From contig NZ_JAHYXK010000006.1 of NCBI RefSeq assembly GCF_019443125.1, positions 1 through 64,000 of the forward strand: a DNA stretch of 64,000 nt, in the 5' to 3' direction. This DNA comes from Pontibacter aydingkolensis. GTDB taxonomy: Bacteria; Bacteroidota; Bacteroidia; Cytophagales; Hymenobacteraceae. This document shows, in pieces, positions 1 to 8,831 of this stretch. The notes below the pieces were generated by a model that worked only from the letters and a program-made list of their open reading frames with translations, did not search any database and was not told the DNA's origin. The first letter of the stretch is position 1. Each line of letters opens with the position of its first letter. The position numbers were made by a program, and so were the translations under genes.

Positions 1-60
1 TTTCACTACTTTCACACTGTGGCAGTAGGGGCAGTTTATCTGGATAGTTATCTCGCACAT
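1..60 (-). CDS. IS1-family transposase, InsA-like N-terminus (partial)
   Basis: Twenty codons are visible, from an ATG at 60 to the window edge. They read MCEITIQINCPYCHSVKVVK, with a CPYC zinc-knuckle pair followed by VVK. This is the signature opening of IS1 InsA proteins, whose N-terminus carries a CxxC zinc finger followed by a VV(K/R)NG segment. InsA alone binds the IS1 ends; the InsAB' frameshift product is the transposase. The frame is open to the edge, so nothing can be said about the frameshift site, the catalytic DDE part or whether the copy is intact. Confidence 0.7.
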   Translation of the reverse strand, partial: MCEITIQINCPYCHSVKVVK

Positions 61-123
61 AACTTCCTGTAAACACCCTTGCTGTCATACTTATTCCAAT
101 ATCATACATTGTAGACCACAACC
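1..123 (-). mobile_element. IS1-family insertion sequence, one end only
   Basis: The start of an IS1-type zinc-finger reading frame runs off the left edge, reading leftward from 60. Beyond its start codon, positions 101-123 read, on the minus strand, as a 23-base end beginning GGT and finishing TGAT, which matches both outer ends of the E. coli IS1 terminal repeat (my hand alignment gives 12 of 23 identical). The distance from repeat tip to start codon, about 63 bases, also fits IS1. The outer boundary at 123 is an inference; the rest of the element, the other repeat and any target duplication lie outside the window. Confidence 0.55.
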
Positions 124-336
124 CTATTAACCTTCAACAACAAGCAATATTTAATTGAACTATATATTAATTTTTTTTTATAAACACTTTGCATTTTTTT
201 ACGTCAATATTATTCATCTAACTGCACTGAAATAGCTTTAGCTCTTATCTATTACTTCACCCGCCGAAATTTATTATTTAGACTCATAATCATGAAGCAT
301 AACATGATGATTCTAAAATTTCTATAAGGTGAAACT
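124..336. other. AT-rich gap between IS end and glycosidase gene
   Basis: No gene is seen. The stretch is AT-rich, with runs of T around 170-180. It must hold the promoter of the rightward gene at 337 unless transcription enters from the IS. I found no convincing TTTG/TAnnTTTG pair, terminator or repeat. Confidence 0.5.
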
Positions 337-2085
337 ATGAAAACAGGCTTACGAATAATTCTGATTCTGACTTTTGTATCAGGCATGCTTTTCTTGTTTA
401 AGATAGGAATACATTACAACAAAAGACACTTTATTTCTGATGAGTTAGCTGAAACCCCTAATCAATTGATTATTGGAAGCTATGATGACTATTGCAAACA
501 AAACTTAAACATACCAACAGGGAGTTTAAAAATATACACATTCAAGTGGCTTAATCCAGACACTATGATGATACGTGAGCAGTTGTACTCAACGCTCACG
601 AAAGGCCAAGCTGTGTTGCTGACCATAGAATTATTGGATAAGCAAGTTGAAGATGCCACTGATGCTAACGTACTGCAAGCATTACTAAATGGCGTTTATG
701 ACAATAAAATAAGAGCAATGTGCCATGCTTTGATTCAAAATCAAGATAATATATATCTACGATGGAACCCAGACATGGAAGTACCTTCAGAGCATTACTA
801 TTGGCAAAACCAAGCACCTGCGCTTTACATAAAGGCTTTCCGCTACTTTGCAAAAAAATGTAAAACTTATATACCTAATGCTAAAATTGTATGGGGGCCT
901 GCAGGATTTCCAGGAACTCTGGAATATTGGCCCGGAGCCGATGTTGTAGATTTCTCAAGCGTAACCATTAACAGCCCATCCGAAATTTCTACTCCCGTAA
1001 AATATCCTTCTGCAAACTCTAAAACAGAATTGATTAAGCGTAAACTTCATCGGCTTCGCTTTATCCAAAAACCTATAATTGTTATTCTCTCTAATCAAAT
1101 AAAAAAAGACATTTATACAGAAAAAGATGTTAAAGATGCCGCTCTGGCGATTGAAGCTTTCAATAAGGATTCTCTTATTCGGATAAAACAGGTTCAAAGC
1201 AGACAAAACATACCAGTGCGCTTTACTTCGCGCTTAACTAAAGAGCAGGAAAGTAAGGCTAACCTTAAAGTTGGGGTGTATGATCCATTGCGTGCACTAA
1301 CCGACCATAAATCTGTTTCAGTTGAGCATATTTTCACCAACTGGACAGATATTAAGAATGGGAAGTTCAGAAGACAATTTAAGGAAGCCAGCGCCAGGAA
1401 GCATGACGTAATCGTTACAATGGAGCCTTGGAGAGCTATTAGGAATGAGAAAGACCGTGCTGTTCTGGCTAAAGTTATCCAAGGCAAGTTTGATAATGAG
1501 TTGGCAGAACTGTACCGCATAATCTCGAATACAGATAGAACAGTTTATTTACGTTGGGCACACGAAATGGAAATCCCCATTGTACGTTACCCATGGCAAA
1601 GCCAGGACCCACACCTTTATATAAAATCATACCGATACTTTGTAAAGCAGAAGCCCTTTAAAACGAGCAATATTCGCTTTGTGTGGGGCCCTGCAGGAGA
1701 CCGTGGATCGCTGGAGTGGTGGCCAGGAGATGATGTAACAGACTATATCAGTATCGCTATTTATGGCCTACCTGACAAAAATATCACGGACCACCGCCTG
1801 CAAGAAACATTTGAAGCTATCTTAAATCGCAAACTGTACAGAATGCGGTTTGTAAACAAACCCATCTTTATCACAGAGTTCGGAGTTAAAGGCCCGGAAA
1901 AATATCAAATGAAATGGATGTCTGAGGCAGCCATAACTCTAAACAAGCATCCACAGGTAATAGGTATATGTTATTTTAACATGGTAGATTCACCTAAAGC
2001 ATGGGGAGAAATTGATGCTCCTAAATGGAATATTAGTACTAAGACCTTCGAGAGCTTTACAAAAACCTTAGCCAGGCCACACTGA
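337..2085 (+). CDS. Membrane-anchored tandem GH26-like glycoside hydrolase, first domain degenerate
   Basis: 582 residues. A basic N-terminus and hydrophobic stretch (about residues 5-24) predict a signal anchor, placing the rest outside the inner membrane. Two homologous modules follow, about residues 43-275 and 308-580; both contain YLRW, a WGPAG segment and a WPG segment. The second keeps what GH26 (beta-mannanase family) needs: acid/base Glu410 in RWAHEME and nucleophile Glu514 in ITEFG. In the first the matching residues are Asp146 (RWNPDME, the His replaced by Pro) and Leu251, so it is probably non-catalytic. GH26 enzymes cut beta-1,4-mannan and related glucans; the substrate here is unknown. 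The gene is convergent with the permease at 2102, has no nearby polysaccharide genes, contains none of the AAGTATA words common in its neighbours and lies beside an IS, so transfer is possible. Confidence 0.75.
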   Translation: MKTGLRIILILTFVSGMLFLFKIGIHYNKRHFISDELAETPNQLIIGSYDDYCKQNLNIPTGSLKIYTFKWLNPDTMMIREQLYSTLTKGQAVLLTIELLDKQVEDATDANVLQALLNGVYDNKIRAMCHALIQNQDNIYLRWNPDMEVPSEHYYWQNQAPALYIKAFRYFAKKCKTYIPNAKIVWGPAGFPGTLEYWPGADVVDFSSVTINSPSEISTPVKYPSANSKTELIKRKLHRLRFIQKPIIVILSNQIKKDIYTEKDVKDAALAIEAFNKDSLIRIKQVQSRQNIPVRFTSRLTKEQESKANLKVGVYDPLRALTDHKSVSVEHIFTNWTDIKNGKFRRQFKEASARKHDVIVTMEPWRAIRNEKDRAVLAKVIQGKFDNELAELYRIISNTDRTVYLRWAHEMEIPIVRYPWQSQDPHLYIKSYRYFVKQKPFKTSNIRFVWGPAGDRGSLEWWPGDDVTDYISIAIYGLPDKNITDHRLQETFEAILNRKLYRMRFVNKPIFITEFGVKGPEKYQMKWMSEAAITLNKHPQVIGICYFNMVDSPKAWGEIDAPKWNISTKTFESFTKTLARPH

Positions 2086-2101
2086 GAGTGGAACGCACCT
2101 C

Positions 2102-3343
2102 TTATTCATACCGAAGTGATTCGATAGGATCGAGTTTAGAGGCTTTAAATGCCGGGTAATACCCAGAAATCACACCTACAGCCACACAAATGGTAAGTCC
2201 TACAATTACCCATAACCATGGCACGATAAAGCCACCTTCGCCAATAAGCGAAGCTATTCCATTGCCCATCATGATACCCAAAAATATACCTACCAATCCG
2301 CCAAGTATACAAATAACGATAGCTTCTATCAAAAACTGCTGACGAATCTGCTGTGCTGTGGCTCCCAATGCCTTTCTTACACCAATTTCACGGGTTCGCT
2401 CATTTACCGACACCATCATTATATTCATTAAACCCACAGATGCGCCAAGTAATGTTATAAAGCCGATTACAAAGCCGCCAACTTTCAGGTAGCCCGAAAT
2501 CTCGTTCAGGCTTTGCAGCATGGAGTCGCTACGTCTTATTTCAAAAGACTCCTCCTGCCCAAGAGCGTCCTGGCGTACACTCCGCATAATGCCCGTTGCC
2601 TCCCCCATCACATAGTCTAGCTCTTCCGGATTAGGTATGGCAGTCTTAATGTCATATGTAAGGTCAGAGCTCCCAGGTCTGGATATCTGACGCCCGGTTT
2701 CAAGCGGAATAATAATCCTGCGGTCGTTGCCGCCACCCATACTGCTGCCCTTTGCCTCCAGTTGCCCCACCACTTTGAACCGACGACCTAAAAAAGTTAT
2801 ATGCTGGCCTATGGCATCCTTATTTTTGAAAAGATTTTGCTTTACCTCATTTCCGATAATAGCTACGTTGCTACCAAACTCATGCTCAAAGCTGGAAAAA
2901 CCTCTACCCTCTGCAAGATTCATGCTCTGGCTTTCCAGATAAAAATCGTCGCCGCCAACTACACTAATGTTTGGGTTTGTCTTTTCGGTTTCACTTTTAA
3001 CTACTGTAGCACCTGAGATAAAGGCAGATAAACTTACCCTGGCATTGTCAGACATCAGGTCTTTATACTTCATGGCCTGCACATAAGAAATTTTGGGATA
3101 TACTTTGCTTACACGCCCCTGCTGGCTGCCACGGTTGTTAAACCCCTTCCTGCGAATATCGAATGAGTTTGCACCCAGGCTTGAAAAAGTCTGCGTCAGT
3201 GAATACTTCATGCTATCCACAGCTGTTAAAATACCTACCAGCGACATAATACCGATAGACACAATCAAGCCTGTAAGAACAGTTCTCAGTAAGTTTCCAT
3301 GTATGGCCCGCAAGCCTTCACGTATATTCTCAATCAGATTCAT
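2102..3343 (-). CDS. ABC transporter permease, MacB/FtsX type
   Basis: 413 residues. An N-terminal membrane helix (about 20-42) is followed by a periplasmic MacB-type domain (about 45-270) and three C-terminal helices of the FtsX domain (about 285-405), with the family signature of [16 protein letters not shown] near residue 315. MacB-type permeases do not form a classic channel; they couple ATP hydrolysis in the cytoplasm to movements in the periplasm, in efflux, lipoprotein release or signalling. No ATP-binding partner or membrane-fusion protein is next to it, so it is an orphan here and its substrate cannot be assigned. It ends 16 bases from the converging glycosidase gene. Confidence 0.85.
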   Translation of the reverse strand: MNLIENIREGLRAIHGNLLRTVLTGLIVSIGIMSLVGILTAVDSMKYSLTQTFSSLGANSFDIRRKGFNNRGSQQGRVSKVYPKISYVQAMKYKDLMSDNARVSLSAFISGATVVKSETEKTNPNISVVGGDDFYLESQSMNLAEGRGFSSFEHEFGSNVAIIGNEVKQNLFKNKDAIGQHITFLGRRFKVVGQLEAKGSSMGGGNDRRIIIPLETGRQISRPGSSDLTYDIKTAIPNPEELDYVMGEATGIMRSVRQDALGQEESFEIRRSDSMLQSLNEISGYLKVGGFVIGFITLLGASVGLMNIMMVSVNERTREIGVRKALGATAQQIRQQFLIEAIVICILGGLVGIFLGIMMGNGIASLIGEGGFIVPWLWVIVGLTICVAVGVISGYYPAFKASKLDPIESLRYE

Positions 3344-3427
3344 CCGTCAGAAAAATTTTTGTGCGCTTTTTACTGTTTTATCGTTAAGTATAAAAACAGC
3401 TGCTTAGCATCTAAGTTAGCTGCTTTC

Positions 3428-3457
3428 TTTGAAAGAAGAATCAATTTTATACATTTG
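3428..3457 (+). promoter_or_regulatory. Bacteroidota-type promoter for the 3481 gene
   Basis: TTTG at 3428-3431 and TACATTTG at 3450-3457, separated by 18 bases, match the Bacteroidota primary-sigma consensus (TTTG about 19 bases before TAnnTTTG). The predicted transcript start near 3464 leaves a short leader before the ATG at 3481. Confidence 0.6.
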
Positions 3458-3480
3458 ATAATATTTTAAAGACGAACTGC

Positions 3481-4746
3481 ATGTTTTTCCGTACCACGCT
3501 GCTATTCTTTACCCTGCTACTGTTCGCAATTTCTGCCGGGGCCAGCACCATACTTATACCCATGGATGAGTCTCAGAAAGACCACCTGAAGTCGTATGGC
3601 CTTGCATATTGGGTGCTGAGCAAAAATGTACCCGTCGACTGGCTTTTGAATTACAGAGGCGGCAGCTTTGCGTTTAAGCACGGGCAGCAGCTGGAAAACG
3701 AACTTGTTGTGCGCGGCATTAGCTATACTGTAATTTCGGATGCGCAGTACAACGTTATACTTACAGAGATCAGCAACCCCGACGCGAACATGGACATCAT
3801 GAAGCTGGAGAAGGTGCCTAAAGTGGCCGTGTATACACCAAAATCCAAAATGCCCTGGGACGATGCCGTAACACTTGTGCTAACTTATGCCGAGATACCC
3901 TACGATGTGATCTATGATGAGGAGATTGTTAAAGGCGATCTTCCAAAGTATGACTGGCTGCACTTGCACCACGAGGATTTTACAGGGCAGTACGGTAAAT
4001 TTTACGCCAGCTACCGCCATTACCCGTGGTACCAGGAACAACAGCGCGAATCGGAAGAGGCTGCTGCCAAATTAGGCTTTAAAAAAGTGACACACTTAAA
4101 ACTGGCTGTAGTAAACAAGATAAAGGACTTTTGCGCCGGCGGTGGCTTTCTGTTTGCCATGTGCTCTGCTACCGACACGTATGACATTGCCCTGGCCGCT
4201 GAGGGAGTAGACATAGTAGAAGCCATGTTTGACGGCGATGCTTCAGACCCTAATGCACAAAGTAAGCTGGACTACTCTAAAACCTTCGCCTTCAAAGACT
4301 TCAGAATATCTAAAAACCCACTGGAGTATGAGTACTCAAACATCGATATGCAGCCCCAGGAACGTCAGGTAACAGAGGCAAATGACTATTTCCAGTTATT
4401 TACTTTCTCAGCCAAATGGGACCCCATCCCAACCATGCTCACCCAGAACCACGCTAAAACTATTAAGGGTTTCATGGGGCAAACAACTGCCTTCAGAAAA
4501 AGCACTGTAAAGCCAGAAGCTGTTGTGATGGGTGAAAATAGTGAGCTTGGCGAGATACGGTACATGCACGGCACCTACGCCAAAGGCACCTGGACATTTT
4601 ACGGCGGCCACGACCCGGAAGACTACCAGCATTTGGTAGGCGAAGACCCAACCGATCTTGCCCTACACCCTAACTCGCCTGGCTACAGGCTGATACTTAA
4701 CAACATCCTCTTCCCGGCAGCCAAAAAGAAAAAGCAGAAGACGTGA
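3481..4746 (+). CDS. Conserved secreted protein, amidotransferase-like fold (often labelled asparagine synthetase B)
   Basis: 421 residues with a signal peptide ending around residue 21. I recognise it as a family common in Bacteroidota that databases often call asparagine synthetase B. It has neither the N-terminal cysteine glutaminase nor the ATP-pyrophosphatase domain of AsnB, so I do not accept that name. Visible landmarks are VDWLLNYRGGSF (about 52-63), WLHLHHEDFTG (159-169) and GGGFLFAMCSATDTYD (220-235); the last resembles the nucleophile turn of class-I amidotransferase/ThuA-like folds with Cys228, which is an inference. The C-terminus is Lys-rich. It stands alone with its own promoter and converges on miaE. 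The function is unknown. Confidence 0.7.
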   Translation: MFFRTTLLFFTLLLFAISAGASTILIPMDESQKDHLKSYGLAYWVLSKNVPVDWLLNYRGGSFAFKHGQQLENELVVRGISYTVISDAQYNVILTEISNPDANMDIMKLEKVPKVAVYTPKSKMPWDDAVTLVLTYAEIPYDVIYDEEIVKGDLPKYDWLHLHHEDFTGQYGKFYASYRHYPWYQEQQRESEEAAAKLGFKKVTHLKLAVVNKIKDFCAGGGFLFAMCSATDTYDIALAAEGVDIVEAMFDGDASDPNAQSKLDYSKTFAFKDFRISKNPLEYEYSNIDMQPQERQVTEANDYFQLFTFSAKWDPIPTMLTQNHAKTIKGFMGQTTAFRKSTVKPEAVVMGENSELGEIRYMHGTYAKGTWTFYGGHDPEDYQHLVGEDPTDLALHPNSPGYRLILNNILFPAAKKKKQKT

Positions 4747-4750
4747 TTGG

Positions 4751-4946
4751 TTTTTAGTTGTTAGTTATTGGTAAGTCGTTATTCGGGATGCAGAGATGCA
4801 ATACTTTGCGTCTGGTTTGAGACAGAGCGTTTGGTTCGTTACTGGTAGTTAGTGTTTATCTTTATTGCCGCAAAAGCTAACGATATATGGTGTTTAGTCA
4901 AGAACACTTTTTAAGATTAACCAACAACATACAACCAACAACTAAA
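4751..4946. repeat. Long-loop inverted repeat between convergent genes
   Basis: TTTAGTTGTT near 4753-4762 is complemented by AACAACTAAA ending at 4946, directly against the stop codon of miaE; a second, weaker copy (CCAACAACATACAACC, 4921-4936) lies just inside the right arm. About 170 bases separate the arms, and no T-run follows, so it is not a normal intrinsic terminator. It resembles the other gene-end repeats at 5580, 13490 and 15154. Confidence 0.5.
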
Positions 4947-5555
4947 TTAATGCATCCTATCAGGGCGTGGTTCGAGGTTCCGGATTATGTCAGACTCTAT
5001 CTGCAGTAGTTCTTTAAAGCGGGCATCTACTACCTCGGCAGGCATATATTCTTTGGCGAGCTTTACAAAACTTACGTAATGCCCTGCCTCCGAAACCATC
5101 AACTCATAGTAAAATTTCTGTAGTTCCTCGTCGGCAATATTCTTCCAAAGTAACTTAAAACGTTCACAGCTGCGCGCTTCGATCAAGGCATTTACCAGCA
5201 GATGGTCCATTAACTGGCGTTCACGTTTGTCGCCTTTACGGATGTGCTTACTCAATTGCACCACGTACTCATCGGGGCGGTTACGGCCAAGACCATAGCC
5301 ACGCTTTTTAAGCTGCTCCAGCACACGCTCAAAATGGCTCCACTCCTCTGCCACCAGATCGGTTAGCTCATCTACCAGCTTCGTTTTATCCGGATACTTT
5401 ACAATAAGCGAAATGGCAGATGTAGCAGCTTTCTGCTCGCAATAAGCATGGTCAACCAGTATTTCCTCAATGTTTTTCTCCGCGATGTTAACCCAACGAG
5501 GATCAGTTGGCAGCTCCAGGCGAAGTATGGTTTTATTTGGCTGTAGTTCAGACAT
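4947..5555 (-). CDS. miaE: tRNA-(ms2io6A)-hydroxylase
   Basis: 202 residues, the usual length. MiaE is a ferritin-like diiron monooxygenase that hydroxylates the isopentenyl group of 2-methylthio-N6-isopentenyladenosine at tRNA position 37. The carboxylate/histidine ligand motifs are visible: HAYCEQKAA (Glu40), EEWSHFE (Glu71, His74), EARSCERF (Glu126) and SEAGHY (Glu156, His159). MiaB, which makes its methylthio substrate, is encoded 8 kb away at 13697. The gene is read leftward and precedes nothing in its own direction; a repeat separates it from the porin gene upstream. Confidence 0.93.
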   Translation of the reverse strand: MSELQPNKTILRLELPTDPRWVNIAEKNIEEILVDHAYCEQKAATSAISLIVKYPDKTKLVDELTDLVAEEWSHFERVLEQLKKRGYGLGRNRPDEYVVQLSKHIRKGDKRERQLMDHLLVNALIEARSCERFKLLWKNIADEELQKFYYELMVSEAGHYVSFVKLAKEYMPAEVVDARFKELLQIESDIIRNLEPRPDRMH

Positions 5556-5579
5556 GGGGGTTTTTAATTTTGAAAAACT

Positions 5580-5709
5580 GAATGAGTGGTTGAGTGAATA
5601 TTGTTTGATTGTTAAATTGCTTAATTGTTGTTCATCTCAAATTTCATGAAGTAAGATAAATACCTCTAAACTTGATTAGATGAATTAGCATTCACTCATC
5701 CAGTCATTC
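5580..5709. repeat. Imperfect inverted repeat, 20-base arms, between porin gene and miaE
   Basis: The left arm GAATGAGTGGTTGAGTGAAT (5580-5599) is complementary to 5690-5709 at 18 of 20 positions, with a 90-base AT-rich loop. The first 18 bases of the left arm recur exactly at 13490-13507, at the end of pabB. The loop contains an AT-rich segment whose complement resembles words near 13553-13590 and 25440-25470. Confidence 0.7.
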
Positions 5710-5721
5710 ACTGATTGTATC

Positions 5722-7620
5722 TTAATCAAAGAACATCCATTTGATACCGAAGACAAAGCTACGGCGCATGCCAGGATAGTATGGTGTTGTAAAATAGCCC
5801 GGCTCCCAAAGCTCATCGTTTACATGACTCATTTTCAAGAAGATATTTAATGTCTTAATATCGGCATTTACAAAAACATCTATCACCGGGTAAGTTATAA
5901 GCTTAAGCTCATTTTGCAGATAGAACTGTTGTGTAACCGGCATATAGGCGTCTGCAAAGTAACCCGTCGGCATGTACGCCTGCACACCAAACTGTCCAAA
6001 CAAGGCTTTCTTAAAAATGAAGCCTTCATAGTATAGCTTAGAATCCAGTAACCATTCTGGTACTCTTATCCTGTTAGCTTCTTCAACATTTGTATAGGCT
6101 GCGTAGTTTTCGAAGTGCACAGGGCCAAATTTAATGCGGTGCTGTATCTCTGCCCCCCAGAAACGCTGGTTGCCACCTAACTGCTCCGGCACGGCCTGCT
6201 CGTTAAAGAAAATGTAGCGTTTGATATTGGTGTAATGTGCGCCAAGTTTAATATACTGCCTGCTGCCCAGTTTGCCTACATAGCCAACTTCTGATCTGTC
6301 GATTACAGAACTGTTAAAGTTATCGTTATCCCAACGGAAGTGGTTGCTAAGCATAAACTCCTCTACCAACGATGGCGAACGCAGCACACGCTCCTGCGAC
6401 ACTCGCAACCCGGCAAGTTTCCCCTGTGCTTTAACGCGGTAATCTGTCGAGATCTGGAACTCTCCGTCTACAAGTATTTCAGCCTTATTTTCGTAGAACA
6501 GTCGCAGCTGACCGCCTACAAAAAGCTGGTTAAAAGCAGCATCTTCGTTTCGTCTGAACTCAGACCTTAACGAGTCGTTACGCACAAAATCCAATACACT
6601 ATAGTTAACATTAGCGTGGCGATACTTCAGGTAAGCTTTATAAAAAGAGATTTTGCTGTTACCGGTAAGCCCGAACTCATTCTGCAACTCCCTATAACTG
6701 TTCCTATCTGACGTTCTAACACTAGTATAAAGTGTATCCGGGTAAAACAGGAGACTACCTGTGCCAATATCAAACGGGAAACCATCATCGCTGAACTCGT
6801 TTTTCTGGCGGTACCAGTCGGCTGTGTTATATACTTTAAGGTTTTCTCCGGCAAGCTTATAAATGCTGGTCAGGTGTAATGCGTTTCTAGACTCCTCTGA
6901 GGCAGCCTGTTGTAACCAGATACTTTCCGTTTCATAGTCGAACAATGCATCAGTAGGCGTATTCAGTGAGTCAGGACGAATGCCACCGGTTTCGATTTGC
7001 TCTACCTTCATAAAATTATAGTTGAAGAACAAATCGAAGCGTTTATTTTCAGAAGTATAATGCGAAAAGGCCTTTACGGCATTGTTGTCTATTAAACCTT
7101 CGCGGCGCTGGGCCCCGATCTGTTTGTTTGCAGAAAGTATACGATAAGCCACACCTGCATTCCAGCGTTCGGTTATGTTTCGCGCATAAATTCCTTCAAA
7201 AACCTGCTCTCCGCGCTGGCCCTGCACATAGTATAAGTGCGAGTAAGGAGAACGCGTATCATAGTAATTTATACTTTGCGGGTCGTAAGCGTAACGGTCA
7301 AAAGCGTTTTTGCCGAAGCGTATACCAATCTTTTGTGGCATTTTGAAAAACAAGGGCTTAGCCGCAGTGCCGGTATTGCCAAGGTGCTGATAATACGCCG
7401 TGTCGTTATACCAAAAACGTTCGTTATGCATATTGTTAACAGCCGTATCGATACGGCTGCGCAACAGGCGGCCTTCCAGCACATCTCTTTCATAAAGCTG
7501 CAACGTTGTTTTGGGCCCATAAATGGCTTTCGTAGAATCATCTATGATCTGAGCAGTGGCATTGCGGCCAGCCAGCAGGCATATTACAAGGAGGAATACG
7601 GCTAATAACTTACTTTTCAC
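5722..7620 (-). CDS. Putative outer-membrane porin of the Bacteroidota porin family
   Basis: 632 residues with a clear signal peptide (cleavage after NATAQ, about residue 24). The body is rich in alternating aromatic and polar strands, as expected for a large beta-barrel, and the protein ends in an aromatic residue context (GIKWMFFD) typical of outer-membrane proteins. It matches my memory of the family called putative porin in Bacteroidota. Substrate specificity cannot be read from the sequence. It lies 77 bases downstream of lpxK on the same strand, so the pair may be co-transcribed; an envelope link is plausible but not shown. Confidence 0.78.
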   Translation of the reverse strand: MKSKLLAVFLLVICLLAGRNATAQIIDDSTKAIYGPKTTLQLYERDVLEGRLLRSRIDTAVNNMHNERFWYNDTAYYQHLGNTGTAAKPLFFKMPQKIGIRFGKNAFDRYAYDPQSINYYDTRSPYSHLYYVQGQRGEQVFEGIYARNITERWNAGVAYRILSANKQIGAQRREGLIDNNAVKAFSHYTSENKRFDLFFNYNFMKVEQIETGGIRPDSLNTPTDALFDYETESIWLQQAASEESRNALHLTSIYKLAGENLKVYNTADWYRQKNEFSDDGFPFDIGTGSLLFYPDTLYTSVRTSDRNSYRELQNEFGLTGNSKISFYKAYLKYRHANVNYSVLDFVRNDSLRSEFRRNEDAAFNQLFVGGQLRLFYENKAEILVDGEFQISTDYRVKAQGKLAGLRVSQERVLRSPSLVEEFMLSNHFRWDNDNFNSSVIDRSEVGYVGKLGSRQYIKLGAHYTNIKRYIFFNEQAVPEQLGGNQRFWGAEIQHRIKFGPVHFENYAAYTNVEEANRIRVPEWLLDSKLYYEGFIFKKALFGQFGVQAYMPTGYFADAYMPVTQQFYLQNELKLITYPVIDVFVNADIKTLNIFLKMSHVNDELWEPGYFTTPYYPGMRRSFVFGIKWMFFD

Positions 7621-7697
7621 AATTCAAAATTAGTGATTTTAGTATAACTACTATGCTTTTTGCATAACCTATACGCATCAAAAGTATAAGTTAAACA

Positions 7698-8759
7698 CTA
7701 TATCTTATCAATGGCAGGCATACACTTTAGGTGTTCTGCCACAGCCAAATCAAATATGGCAGCATCTTTCAGAAAAGAAACTTCTATGGGCAGGTAAAAG
7801 ATCGGGAGTTCTTTAGTAAGTCGTGCAAGTCGGCCATCGGTTAGTTTTACAGCATCCTTACTGGTTGTTATAATACTGATGTTTTGATCTTTATACTTTT
7901 CGAATTCGCGCTTTACTTCAACAATATCTTTTAAAGTATAAGTGTGATGGTCTGGGAAAGTATATGCCTTTACGATGTTGTACCCCTGCTGCTGTAAGTA
8001 CTCCTGCAAAGGTGCCGGGTTTGCAATGCCGGTTAGTGGCAAAATGTTTTCTGCGATTGTTCTAGTATTGCCTATACTTACTGGTGTGCCATACTTAAAT
8101 GCGGAAAAGTATACTGGCGTACCTGCTGAAGTATACTTTCTGATTTGCGAAGTATATGTTACCATTTCCGAGGCGCTTAAATCCGGAGGGCACTTACTCA
8201 CAACCACCAGGTCTGCTCTTTGGGCGCCTTGCCTGCTTTCTCGCAGCAAGCCGGCCGGAAGTATAAAGTCTCTGAAAAACGGCCTGCCATAGTCTGTAAG
8301 CATGATCATCAGGGATGGTTTGATGGCGCGGTGCTGCATGGCATCGTCTAAAATAACCACCTCCACATCCGGTACCAGCTGCTTTAATTTCTGAACGCCT
8401 TCTACTCTTTTCTCACTCACAGCAACTGCCACTTCCGGAAAATCCCTGTGATACTGATAGGGCTCATCGCCAAGTTCAACGGCTGTAGAAGCGGTATCTG
8501 CAAGTATAAACCCTTTGGATTTGCGCTTATACCCTCTGCTTAAAGTAGCTAACTTATACTCCTTTAATAAACGGATAAGGTACTCTACATGAGGGGTTTT
8601 GCCAGTGCCGCCTACAGTTAAATTACCAACAGCAATAACAGGAAAATCAAACCCTGTGCTTTTTAGAATGCCTTGTTTATATAGAAAATTACGACAGCCC
8701 GTAACAGCACCGTATAGCAGCGAAAAAGGCCAAAGCAGTAATTTCAGATATTTTGCCAT
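7698..8759 (-). CDS. lpxK: Tetraacyldisaccharide 4'-kinase
   Basis: 353 residues. LpxK phosphorylates the 4' position of the lipid A disaccharide at the inner face of the inner membrane. The family P-loop is clear at residues 45-56 (GNLTVGGTGKTP), preceded by a hydrophobic N-terminal helix that anchors the enzyme; DDAMQHR, containing the conserved Asp-His pair, is near residue 138. It is divergent from the Nif3-like gene. The gene is unusually dense in the AAGTATA/TATACTT word: about ten sites in 1.06 kb. Confidence 0.94.
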   Translation of the reverse strand: MAKYLKLLLWPFSLLYGAVTGCRNFLYKQGILKSTGFDFPVIAVGNLTVGGTGKTPHVEYLIRLLKEYKLATLSRGYKRKSKGFILADTASTAVELGDEPYQYHRDFPEVAVAVSEKRVEGVQKLKQLVPDVEVVILDDAMQHRAIKPSLMIMLTDYGRPFFRDFILPAGLLRESRQGAQRADLVVVSKCPPDLSASEMVTYTSQIRKYTSAGTPVYFSAFKYGTPVSIGNTRTIAENILPLTGIANPAPLQEYLQQQGYNIVKAYTFPDHHTYTLKDIVEVKREFEKYKDQNISIITTSKDAVKLTDGRLARLTKELPIFYLPIEVSFLKDAAIFDLAVAEHLKCMPAIDKI

Positions 8760-8775
8760 ATAGTTTTAGGTAAAG

Positions 8776-8783
8776 CAAAATTA
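8776..8783 (-). promoter_or_regulatory. Candidate -7 element for lpxK
   Basis: On the minus strand these bases read TAATTTTG, a match to the Bacteroidota TAnnTTTG element, 17 bases from the lpxK start codon. I see no TTTG at the right distance upstream, so the call is weak. Confidence 0.3.
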
Positions 8784-8831
8784 GAATTAATTTTAAACCG
8801 AGACACCAGCAAACTTGAATTAATAGGAACT

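Noticed and set aside
2727-3407. Rightward frames opposite the MacB-type permease gene
   Set aside because: They run antisense to a well-supported permease and have no start signals or motifs.
3481-4746. Annotation as asparagine synthetase B
   Set aside because: No N-terminal catalytic Cys, no glutaminase or ATP-pyrophosphatase domain, and a signal peptide is present.
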